DNA from: Oscillospiraceae bacterium
GTDB lineage: Bacteria; Bacillota; Clostridia; Oscillospirales; CAG-272
Reading direction: 5' to 3'
DNA length: 37,174 nt
Assembly (NCBI GenBank): GCA_015065365.1
Contig: SVQL01000006.1
Span: forward strand, 1 to 37,174
The notes under the pieces were generated by a model, which saw only the letters and a program-made list of their open reading frames with translations, searched no databases and had not been told where the DNA came from. The position numbers and the translations under genes were made by a program. How positions within the stretch are numbered: the first letter of the stretch is position 1; each line of letters begins with the position of its first letter. Below are positions 1-7,881 of the stretch, in pieces.

Positions 1-70
1 CATCTGTGCGAGCATATTCTCAATAAAAATTCCGTATCCCACGGTGGGATCATTGATCAGCACGTGCAGT
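1..70 (-). pseudogene. 3'-terminal remnant of a SpoIVB-like (S55 peptidase) gene, truncated at its 5' side
   Basis: Reverse complement of 1-69 reads LHVLINDPTVGYGIFIENMLAQM, matching the C-terminus HVLINDPTTGYGIFIENMLNAAQM of the full gene at 4191-5327. Homology stops near position 70, where an in-frame stop and 1-nt shift occur. Confidence 0.7.
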
Positions 71-248
71 TACCATATTCCGCTTCGCTCCATGGCAAGC
101 TTGCTTTGCAAGCATTGCGCGCCGACGAGCGGAGTGCATCGCACCAAGCGGTAACGCTTGCACCGCAAAGGAGTATAATGGGCTACCGCTCAGGAATGTG
201 GTGGGTAAAGGACAACAGTTTTTAACTAAAAATTCATATTTCTTTGCA

Positions 249-1502
249 TTACCAATTTTTATCTTCGTAAGGCGTGTCTTCAACACCATTAGATTGAAGC
301 TTTGCAACCATACGGTCAAGCTTGCCTTTCCAAAGCTTTTTAAACCAATTTGTGTTGCCAAACCACTTTACAAGAGTAGGGCTGATTGCATAGTATGTAC
401 GAATGAACAATCTTCCGTACCAAGTAGATCCGAGCGTGTCATCACGATAACGACGAAGCGTCCATACCTGCGGACAATCGTAAGAGCCGTATACACAAGT
501 TGCAATGTAGCAGCCAGCATTTTTCTTTACGGTTGGACGATTAGGAATAACATAACTAGGATTAATTTCTTTGATTTTTTCGTGATATCCCATCATCTCG
601 TCAATAAGTTTCTGCCTAAATTCAGTCGTTAAAGTAAATTCTCTTGAATAACCACCGTTTCTATATGTGTAGGAACAGGAATCTACCACATTTTGTATAA
701 TCAAAATTAAGTTTTTATATCGTCCAACATCTGATTGCTTATCATCATCACACAAATCTATTGCCGCTTTAAGTATCATTATACATGACGCACAGCGTTC
801 TGTAAATGTTTCCCAAATGTGTTTTGATGGATGCTCCGAGTGTTGGTAATCTTTGGTGATGACATTTTCCCATGCAGAGCAAACAGCGTCATTCATCAAA
901 GAAGCTACTTTTTTGTAAAATTCAGTAGAAGCGACACCACATTTTTTTAACAGCAGCAATAAATACTGCGCTGTCATTTTTATATTATCTAAAATATCAG
1001 ACGAATTTTCTCTAGAAGGATACTCGGCAAAATTATTACAACATAGTTTTATTAAAGCAGTTGATAATGCTGATATCTCAATAACTGCTTCTGTTTTGAT
1101 TTCTTTAAGCTTATCCGCGGGGGCATTGTCAATTGCTTTGGTAAAACAATTAACACTTTCTTCTATTCGAATTTTTCGCAAAGTTGATTGCCAACCGGCT
1201 GCTTTTCCTTTTAAAAACCAAGCTCTATAATATGTTGGATCTATCTCAATTATCTTGTTGCAGTATATTTCCGCTTCTTTCTTGTTCCCGGCATCATACG
1301 CATTTTCAGCCATAGTATAATAGTTATCGATTTTAGAGGAATCATCCACTCTGACGGTTCCCGTGACCTCCACTGTCCCCTCAATCATCATTTTCTTGGC
1401 TTCTTCAACAGAATATTTTGTTCCGCACGGTTGGCATACAAAAAATCCGTCCTGCTTTACAAGGTCTGTGCTTCCACACATTTCACAAGTTAATTGTTTC
1501 AT
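249..1502 (-). CDS. Zinc-ribbon (TFIIB-like) N-terminal, TPR-containing protein with CFI-box-type C-terminus
   Basis: 417-aa ORF: CxxC...CxxC zinc ribbon (CEMCGSTDLVKQDGFFVCQPCGTKYS), TPR-like helices, C-terminal CYIATCVYGSYDCPQVWTLRRYRD...RTYYAISPTLVKWFG motif. Confidence 0.8.
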   Translation of the reverse strand: MKQLTCEMCGSTDLVKQDGFFVCQPCGTKYSVEEAKKMMIEGTVEVTGTVRVDDSSKIDNYYTMAENAYDAGNKKEAEIYCNKIIEIDPTYYRAWFLKGKAAGWQSTLRKIRIEESVNCFTKAIDNAPADKLKEIKTEAVIEISALSTALIKLCCNNFAEYPSRENSSDILDNIKMTAQYLLLLLKKCGVASTEFYKKVASLMNDAVCSAWENVITKDYQHSEHPSKHIWETFTERCASCIMILKAAIDLCDDDKQSDVGRYKNLILIIQNVVDSCSYTYRNGGYSREFTLTTEFRQKLIDEMMGYHEKIKEINPSYVIPNRPTVKKNAGCYIATCVYGSYDCPQVWTLRRYRDDTLGSTWYGRLFIRTYYAISPTLVKWFGNTNWFKKLWKGKLDRMVAKLQSNGVEDTPYEDKNW

Positions 1503-1516
1503 GGTTTCCTCCGTAT

Positions 1517-1714
1517 TTATAATCTTTTTTGTCCTTTAACCGTAATTAAATATCTTATCTCACCTGTATCCGAAGGCGTTGTTTCAATAATACATCCACC
1601 ATCAAGAGCTTTTTGTATTAGAACGGGTGTAATTCCTTGTATCTTTAACAATCTTTTTCTCGTGACGGGAACTCCAAACGAAAAGTTAATTAACAATTTA
1701 TACAATTCATCCAT
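1517..1714 (-). CDS. Small hypothetical protein, translationally coupled to the upstream gene
   Basis: 65-aa ORF starting within the overlap ATGGATGA with the preceding ORF; same strand as the operon. Confidence 0.5.
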   Translation of the reverse strand: MDELYKLLINFSFGVPVTRKRLLKIQGITPVLIQKALDGGCIIETTPSDTGEIRYLITVKGQKRL

Positions 1715-1919
1715 TTTTTACGTCCCCCTCTTCATAAAAATCACATTTTGCCGCAGAACTGCACTTGTCCTTCCAAACAGGAGATTGTTCATTTGTGCAA
1801 TATCGGTTAGGTGCTTTTCCTACTGCAAAAATACAACGAGAAGGATGCCTACGCTTACCATCAGATTTTAACGTTACCAGGTGTGCAGGACATCCCTGCA
1901 TATCTCTTACTCTTGCCAT
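1707..1919 (-). CDS. Small Cys-containing hypothetical protein
   Basis: 70-aa ORF with five Cys, between co-directional genes; overlaps the next ORF by 8 nt. Confidence 0.5.
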   Translation of the reverse strand: MARVRDMQGCPAHLVTLKSDGKRRHPSRCIFAVGKAPNRYCTNEQSPVWKDKCSSAAKCDFYEEGDVKNG

Positions 1920-1926
1920 AAAAACC

Positions 1927-2595
1927 TCATTTCAAAATTTTGCACTTTTTATTTCGCTCAGTAAGTAATGTATTAATCTCTACAACAAGTGTCTTCTTAT
2001 CCACCGCCGTTTTCATTTCCTCAACCTTGGCTGTGATTCTTGATTCCAAGTCACCCAGCTTTTCGTGGCTCATCGGGTCGCTAAAACGGACTTGTTCGGC
2101 AAGCTTTTTGAGTGCCGCTTTGGTTTCAGCGTCTGTTTCAGTTTCAACAAGAATTTCAATATCGGTTTGCAGGAATTGGATAAATACACGCTTTACCTTG
2201 ATTTTTTCCTCTACACGGTTGATTTCCTTTGCGCCCGCCTGACCTGCAATAACACACAGGGCAGAGATATCAAGGATAATTACGCATATCACAACTGCCA
2301 ACCATGCGGGAAGCGTCGGGAAGATCATAAAGACCGCAAAGGCAATCAGTTGAATGATCAGATAAGTTATTCCAACGTGAACAACGGGAATGCCAAGGAA
2401 TTTGCTTTTCAACGTATCCTTTTTACCAAAGGCAATCTTCCACAATGGAATTTGTACTGCAAAGGCTACAACCGCGAAAACGTATGCCGCAAAGAACGTG
2501 GCAGTTTTTTCGGTAGGGATTACAAATGCAATGACGTTAAATAAAACAAATACAATACCAAGGGCAAGATAAGACTTTAAATTATTCTTTTTCAT
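1927..2595 (-). CDS. Membrane protein with N-terminal TM helices and C-terminal coiled coil
   Basis: 222-aa ORF with about four hydrophobic segments then a Lys/Glu-rich helical tail; 3 nt from the SPFH gene. Confidence 0.75.
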   Translation of the reverse strand: MKKNNLKSYLALGIVFVLFNVIAFVIPTEKTATFFAAYVFAVVAFAVQIPLWKIAFGKKDTLKSKFLGIPVVHVGITYLIIQLIAFAVFMIFPTLPAWLAVVICVIILDISALCVIAGQAGAKEINRVEEKIKVKRVFIQFLQTDIEILVETETDAETKAALKKLAEQVRFSDPMSHEKLGDLESRITAKVEEMKTAVDKKTLVVEINTLLTERNKKCKILK

Positions 2596-2598
2596 TGC

Positions 2599-3786
2599 TT
2601 ATCCCCCTCTCTTTGTACCGCATTTGGGGCAGAACTTACCGGGGCGCTCAAATTGATAGCCGCAATTTCTGCAAACATTATCGGGAATAGCTACCTTTGT
2701 TCCGCACTCGTCGCAAAATGCCGCGCCAGGTGTAAGCTTTGCACCGCAATTTTCACAGAAAGTAGATGGACAATCGGGGACGCCTGTCCCTACAGGTTGC
2801 GTATCTGTTCCGTTAAACGCCGTATTGACCGCGCCGCCGACCATATTGGCAATGCCACCCCCAACACCAGCCATCATACCGAGACCAATTCCCATATTTG
2901 TGAACTGTCCCGCACCTTCGTTTTTAGCAGCGTCTTGCGCAACGTCGAATCCGCGCTCTTGCTGATAGGTATATCCTTCTTGTGCTCGTTTGGTAGCCTG
3001 TGCCTGAGAGTCGATAACAACCTTTTGAGCTTCTGTTTGTGCGTGAATGATATCAGTCTGCTGTTGTAACTTGGCTTCGGCAATATCCGCGTACTGACGG
3101 AAGTGTAACTCCTTAAAGCGTTCGTATTGAGGATCTCCGTCGGGTTTTACAATAGTAGTAACGTAGAAACGACTGAGATTGATGCCGTATTCAAGGAAAT
3201 CATCGATCAGTTTTTCGTGTATATCATTTGAAAAGACTTCCAACTGCTCGTCAATTTCAAAAATGTTGATGGCGTTCTGTCGCATTGTCTGCGCCATATA
3301 GGTCTTGACCTTGGTCATCAGTACCGCGCGGAAATACGTAACAAGACTTTGACGGTCAAGATAGTTTTCCGTACCGACAAGCTTGATGAGAAGCTTTCGG
3401 GAATCCTCAACGCTGAGTGTCATTTCTCCCGATGCGCCAATGGAGATCGGAAACTTATAGGTTGGTTCTACGTACTGAACCTTAGAGTCTGTACCCCATC
3501 GGATTGCCATCTGTTCGGTTTTGTTTATAAAATAAACCTCACAATGGAACGGTGTCTGTCCACCCGTAGGAATATTGATTATTCTACGTAGCAGCGGAAT
3601 GTTCTGCGTTTCAAGCGTGTGTCGTCCGGCACCGAACAAGTCGAGTGCTTGACCATTGGCAAAGAACACCGCTTCTTGCGATTCGTGGACAATCAGTTGC
3701 GAAGTCGTATTAAAATCTTCGCACGGATGCTTCCATATAAAGGTGCTATTGTCGCCTTCATATTTAATAATATCGGCTATTGCCAT
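2599..3786 (-). CDS. SPFH-domain protein with C-terminal double zinc ribbon (YdjI-like, 'virion core protein'-like)
   Basis: 395 aa; N-terminal MAIADIIKYEGDNSTFIWKHPCEDFNTTSQLIVHESQEAVFFANGQALDLFGAGRHTL typical of the YdjI SPFH family; C-terminal CENCGAKL..CDECG..CRNCGYQF..CPKCGTK. Confidence 0.9.
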   Translation of the reverse strand: MAIADIIKYEGDNSTFIWKHPCEDFNTTSQLIVHESQEAVFFANGQALDLFGAGRHTLETQNIPLLRRIINIPTGGQTPFHCEVYFINKTEQMAIRWGTDSKVQYVEPTYKFPISIGASGEMTLSVEDSRKLLIKLVGTENYLDRQSLVTYFRAVLMTKVKTYMAQTMRQNAINIFEIDEQLEVFSNDIHEKLIDDFLEYGINLSRFYVTTIVKPDGDPQYERFKELHFRQYADIAEAKLQQQTDIIHAQTEAQKVVIDSQAQATKRAQEGYTYQQERGFDVAQDAAKNEGAGQFTNMGIGLGMMAGVGGGIANMVGGAVNTAFNGTDTQPVGTGVPDCPSTFCENCGAKLTPGAAFCDECGTKVAIPDNVCRNCGYQFERPGKFCPKCGTKRGG

Positions 3787-3820
3787 AGCGTTCTCCTTTT
3801 CAAAACATATATAGGCTATT

Positions 3821-3874
3821 TATAGCTCATATTGTATCATATATAGCCCATCTTGTCAAGCGTTTTGGGCTATA
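3821..3874. promoter_or_regulatory. Candidate XRE operator cluster: three copies of TATAGC(T/C)CA in the divergent intergenic region, overlapping a minus-strand promoter
   Basis: TATAGCTCA 3821-3829, TATAGCCCA 3842-3850, inverted TGGGCTATA 3866-3874. Minus-strand TTGACA (3859-3854) - 17 nt - TACAAT (3836-3831). Confidence 0.6.
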
Positions 3875-3906
3875 ATTAGTCTAAAAATCACGAAGGAGGG
3901 TATAAT

Positions 3907-4149
3907 ATGGATATGTATACGGCTGTGAAAAACAGAATTTTGCAATTGCTTGGTGAAAAGAGAATGTCAATACACCGCCTTGCGATGGAATCGGCTGTCG
4001 CGCCATCGTCTATAAAAAATATACTCTATGGAAAAAGTCAAAATCCCGGAATCGTTACATTAAAGATGCTTTGCGACGGATTTGGGATAACGATCGTTGA
4101 ATTTTTTGACACTGAAGAATTCAGAAATTTAGAACAGGAAATTCAATAA
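3907..4149 (+). CDS. XRE-family helix-turn-helix transcriptional regulator
   Basis: 80-aa ORF, MSIHRLAMESAVAPSSIKNILYGKSQNPGIVTLKMLCDGFGITIVEFF; RBS GGAGGG upstream. Confidence 0.9.
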   Translation: MDMYTAVKNRILQLLGEKRMSIHRLAMESAVAPSSIKNILYGKSQNPGIVTLKMLCDGFGITIVEFFDTEEFRNLEQEIQ

Positions 4150-4150
4150 A

Positions 4151-4188
4151 ACAAGGCAATCTCATCAACTTGGATGAGATTGCCTTGT
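4151..4188. terminator. Bidirectional intrinsic terminator between the XRE gene and spoIVB
   Basis: 16-bp perfect stem ACAAGGCAATCTCATC / GATGAGATTGCCTTGT between convergent genes. Confidence 0.85.
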
Positions 4189-4190
4189 TA

Positions 4191-5327
4191 TTATCCTACC
4201 TTTGCCATCGGCATTTGCGCAGCGTTCAGCATATTCTCAATGAAAATACCGTACCCCGTGGTGGGATCATTTATCAAAACGTGTGTTACCGCTCCTACAA
4301 GCTTGCCGTTTTGGATGATGGGGCTGCCGCTCATTCCCTGCACTATTCCGCCGCTCTTGTCAATAAGATTTTTGTCCGTCACCTTTACGGTAAAGCACTT
4401 ATTTGACGTAGAGCCCGTCTTTATATCCGAAATTTCTATTTCGTATTTTTGAGGTGTTGTTCCCTCAAGAGTTGACAAAATATACGCCTTTCCGTTTTGA
4501 AGCTCGTTTTTCGTTCCGATAATCAATTTTTGCGTACAGCCCTCGGGTAATGTCGCAAATGCTCCAAACACGCCCCATTCGGTATTTTTAAGAAGCGTTC
4601 CCGTCTTGGGCGCGCTGAAATATCCCCTGACCTCACCGGGGGAGCCCGAAAGTCCTCTTACGACTCCGCTGATAGTAACACCCACAACAGAACCTCGTTG
4701 CATTGGTATCAGCTTGCCCGTGGACGCATCGCATATGCCGTGTCCGAGTCCGCCGAACGACATGGTTTCGGGCACAACGTAAGTCACAGTTCCTATTCCC
4801 GCGCCGCTATCCTTGACGTACATACCCGTCTTATACCTTCCGTCCTCGGCACATCTTACCGGTGTAAGCTCTGTATCCTTGGTTTTTCCGTCGCGCGAAT
4901 ACGTCACTGTAATACTCTTGCCCGCGTTCTTCTCGGCTATATCAGTAAGACAGGTAGCATCGGTAACAGCTTCACCGTTGATTTTTACGATTACGTCACC
5001 GGGAACTATTCCCGCATCTTTAGCAGGACATTTTTTAGCGCCGTCGGTCTTTATATCGCAAAGCTCTGTCACCACAACGCCATCGGTCATAAACTTAACG
5101 CCAAAGGGCATACCGCCGACGTAAAGCGCAAGTCCCGCGTAATCGTTCCCCGGCTTTGCCGCAAGAAGCGAATCTGACGAACCGCCGCCGAGTATCGGAT
5201 AGGAGTTTGAAAATCCACCGACGTATACAGAGTCAGCCCGTACGTCCGATGCGCTTGACAAAAGTCCGCCGAACACCGAAAAAGCAAGGAGCAACGCTAA
5301 CGCGCATTTCAATACTTTTTTTGCCAT
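4191..5327 (-). CDS. spoIVB: SpoIVB-like peptidase (PDZ + S55 domain)
   Basis: 378 aa; signal peptide, PDZ (GIVPGDVIVKINGEAV), GHGICDASTGKLIPM and GMSGSPIIQNGKLVGAVTHVLINDPTTGYGIFIENML. Confidence 0.9.
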   Translation of the reverse strand: MAKKVLKCALALLLAFSVFGGLLSSASDVRADSVYVGGFSNSYPILGGGSSDSLLAAKPGNDYAGLALYVGGMPFGVKFMTDGVVVTELCDIKTDGAKKCPAKDAGIVPGDVIVKINGEAVTDATCLTDIAEKNAGKSITVTYSRDGKTKDTELTPVRCAEDGRYKTGMYVKDSGAGIGTVTYVVPETMSFGGLGHGICDASTGKLIPMQRGSVVGVTISGVVRGLSGSPGEVRGYFSAPKTGTLLKNTEWGVFGAFATLPEGCTQKLIIGTKNELQNGKAYILSTLEGTTPQKYEIEISDIKTGSTSNKCFTVKVTDKNLIDKSGGIVQGMSGSPIIQNGKLVGAVTHVLINDPTTGYGIFIENMLNAAQMPMAKVG

Positions 5328-5522
5328 AATTTTCCCTTTCTCATTTTATTTTGCGGTTTTTTCCGCTTTATTATGTTGCGTTGTCCTGCTCTTTAAAATA
5401 CGATGTAATATTGCGATTATAAACCATATTTTCACCGCTTGGGAAAATATTTTTTAACTCGTATACTGAAATATCCTTTGTTCTTGTCAACCGTAAATTT
5501 TTTCTTTTTTCACGCCTGCTTA

Positions 5523-5551
5523 TTGACATTTTTTTCATAAAGTGATATAAT
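5523..5551 (+). promoter_or_regulatory. Consensus sigma-A promoter of the marR-ABC operon
   Basis: TTGACA 5523-5528, 17-nt spacer, TATAAT 5546-5551. Confidence 0.8.
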
Positions 5552-5570
5552 TAGTTAGTTTTCTAACTAA
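5551..5570. promoter_or_regulatory. MarR-type palindromic operator
   Basis: TTAGTTAG TTTT CTAACTAA, perfect 8-bp arms directly downstream of the -10 element. Confidence 0.7.
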
Positions 5571-5592
5571 TTATTTTTTGGAGATAAAAAGC

Positions 5593-6069
5593 ATGAAAAA
5601 ACACGTTTGCAGACCGCCCGAAAGAGCGGAGCTCAGCGATAATCCCGTAAAGCTTTGCAATGAAATTGCAAGGATATTCCGCGCGAGAATGAGAGAAAGC
5701 TGTGACATCGACGGCGTTCTCTCCCAGCCCGGCGCACGCCTTGTTCTCTCGCTTCTGGCGATCGAGGACGGTCTTAGCCAGCGCTCTCTTGCCGAGCGCA
5801 CGCACCTGCGCGCGCCCACGGTAAGTGTTATAATAAAGAAAATGCTTGATGAGGGCTACGTCACGCTTAAGGGCGACGAGGCGGATATGCGCGTAAACCG
5901 CATATATCTTACCGAGCTCGGTCGCATAACAGACAAGAAAACTATCGAGCGCATTAAGGAAACCGACGCGATAGCGCTTCGCGGTGTGAGCGACGAGGAA
6001 TGGCAGACACTCATGCTCCTGCTTGGCAAAATTCGGTCGAATCTGCTTGAGGAAAAGGAGGAAAGCTAA
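5593..6069 (+). CDS. MarR-family transcriptional regulator
   Basis: 158 aa from ATG 5593 (the ORF track opens at TTG 5578); winged-helix MarR pattern SQRSLAERTHLRAPTVSVIIKKMLDEGYV. Confidence 0.9.
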   Translation: MKKHVCRPPERAELSDNPVKLCNEIARIFRARMRESCDIDGVLSQPGARLVLSLLAIEDGLSQRSLAERTHLRAPTVSVIIKKMLDEGYVTLKGDEADMRVNRIYLTELGRITDKKTIERIKETDAIALRGVSDEEWQTLMLLLGKIRSNLLEEKEES

Positions 6070-6072
6070 ACC

Positions 6073-7881
6073 GTGCGCAGAATTTTTAAATATTTAAAAA
6101 AGTACTCTCTTTTAGCAATTATTTCTCCCCTTTTGATGATAGGAGAGGTAACGGCAGACCTTTGCCTTCCCCGTCTTATGACGGTCATCGTTGACTGCGG
6201 TATAGGAGCCGGCGGCGACGTTTCCTCGTCCGCGCTCGGTCGTACCGTCATGCGCATACTCTACGGCGAGGGACAGTACACCTCTATGCAGGTCATTATA
6301 ACCTTCGGCGTGCTCATGCTGCTCATCGTTCTCGTCGGCGGATTTTTCGGTGTGCTTTGCGCGTACACCGCCGCAAAGGCATCGCAGGGCGTGGGTGACG
6401 ATATAAGACGCGATGCTTACGCGAAGGTCATGTCACTCTCGATTGAGCAAACAGACAAGTTTACCACCGGCTCGCTTGTCACTCGTATGACAAACGACAT
6501 CAGCATGATAATAGAATTCGTTGAAATGTTTTTGCGTATGCTCGTGCGTTCACCAATGTTCTTTATCGGCGGTCTTATTATGTTACTCTCGCTTGATTTG
6601 AGCTTTGGAACGGTGCTTCTTTGCGCCTTCCCCGTAATGGTGATAATGCTTGCTCTCGTTCTCGGCCGCGCTGTCCCTATGTTCAGCGCTATACAGAAAA
6701 AGCTTGACCGTCTTAACTGCGTAGTTCAGGAAAACGTAACGGGAGCCAGAGTTATCAAGGCTTACGTCAAGGAGGACTACGAGGGAGAACGCTTCGAGGC
6801 GGCAAACTCCGATCTGCGCGATACCAATATTAAGGTAGGTCGCATAATGGCGGTTATGAACCCCGTGCTTACCGTCGTAATGAATGCGGCTATTATCGCC
6901 GTTATCTACATAGGCGGCTGGCAGATACAAAACGTCGGAGGTACGGGAATGACCGCAGGTACGATAATGGCGGCTATTACCTACATCACGCAGGTCATCA
7001 TGTCCATTATGATGGTAACTATGATGTTCCAATCAATCTCCCGCGCTATGGCATCCGTCAAGCGCGTAAACGAAATTCTTGACACAAAGCCCGTTATTAC
7101 CTCGGGCACTCTTACCGATGCGTCAGGTGACATTGCCGTAAGCATGAAGGGCGTTGGCTTCAGATATCCCGACGCTACGGGCCGCCCCGTGCTACACGAT
7201 ATAAACATTGAGGTCAAGAAGGGCGAAACCTTTGCCATAATCGGTGCTACGGGCTCAGGAAAGACCTCGCTTGTAAACCTTATTCCCCGCTTTTACGATG
7301 CGACTGAGGGCGAGGTAATGGTAGACGGAAAGCCTATTGCGGAATACGACCTTAATGCCCTTCGCCAAAAGATCGCATTCGTTATGCAAAAGAGCGAGCT
7401 GTTTTCGGGAACTATCGCCGAAAACCTGCGTTGGGGCAAGGAGGACGCGACGGACGAGGAGATACAGACCGCGGCGCGCATCGCGCAGGCAGAGTCATTC
7501 GTTTTGAGCTTCAACGACGGATACGACGCGTATATTGCCGAAAAGGGCGCGTCCCTCTCCGGTGGACAGAAGCAGCGTATGTCTATCGCGCGTGCGCTTA
7601 CCCGCCGCCCCGAAATACTCATACTTGACGATGCGACATCGGCGCTCGACCTCTCGACGGAGGGCAAGCTTCGCGCGGCTCTTAAGGAAGAGCTTACCGA
7701 AACGACGGTAATTATGATAGCACAGCGCATAGCAAGCGTAAAAGATGCGGACAGAATTGCCGTAATTGAAAACGGAACTATCAAGGATTGCGGCTCGCAC
7801 GACACGCTTATGCGTACGAGCGAGACCTACCGCGATATCTATAATTCACAAATGAAAAACGGAGGTAGCATAAATGAATAA
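6073..7881 (+). CDS. ABC transporter, fused permease/ATPase (heterodimeric exporter subunit 1)
   Basis: GTG start; Walker A GATGSGKTS, signature LSGGQKQRMSIARAL, Walker B ILILDDATSALD. Confidence 0.95.
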   Translation: MRRIFKYLKKYSLLAIISPLLMIGEVTADLCLPRLMTVIVDCGIGAGGDVSSSALGRTVMRILYGEGQYTSMQVIITFGVLMLLIVLVGGFFGVLCAYTAAKASQGVGDDIRRDAYAKVMSLSIEQTDKFTTGSLVTRMTNDISMIIEFVEMFLRMLVRSPMFFIGGLIMLLSLDLSFGTVLLCAFPVMVIMLALVLGRAVPMFSAIQKKLDRLNCVVQENVTGARVIKAYVKEDYEGERFEAANSDLRDTNIKVGRIMAVMNPVLTVVMNAAIIAVIYIGGWQIQNVGGTGMTAGTIMAAITYITQVIMSIMMVTMMFQSISRAMASVKRVNEILDTKPVITSGTLTDASGDIAVSMKGVGFRYPDATGRPVLHDINIEVKKGETFAIIGATGSGKTSLVNLIPRFYDATEGEVMVDGKPIAEYDLNALRQKIAFVMQKSELFSGTIAENLRWGKEDATDEEIQTAARIAQAESFVLSFNDGYDAYIAEKGASLSGGQKQRMSIARALTRRPEILILDDATSALDLSTEGKLRAALKEELTETTVIMIAQRIASVKDADRIAVIENGTIKDCGSHDTLMRTSETYRDIYNSQMKNGGSINE

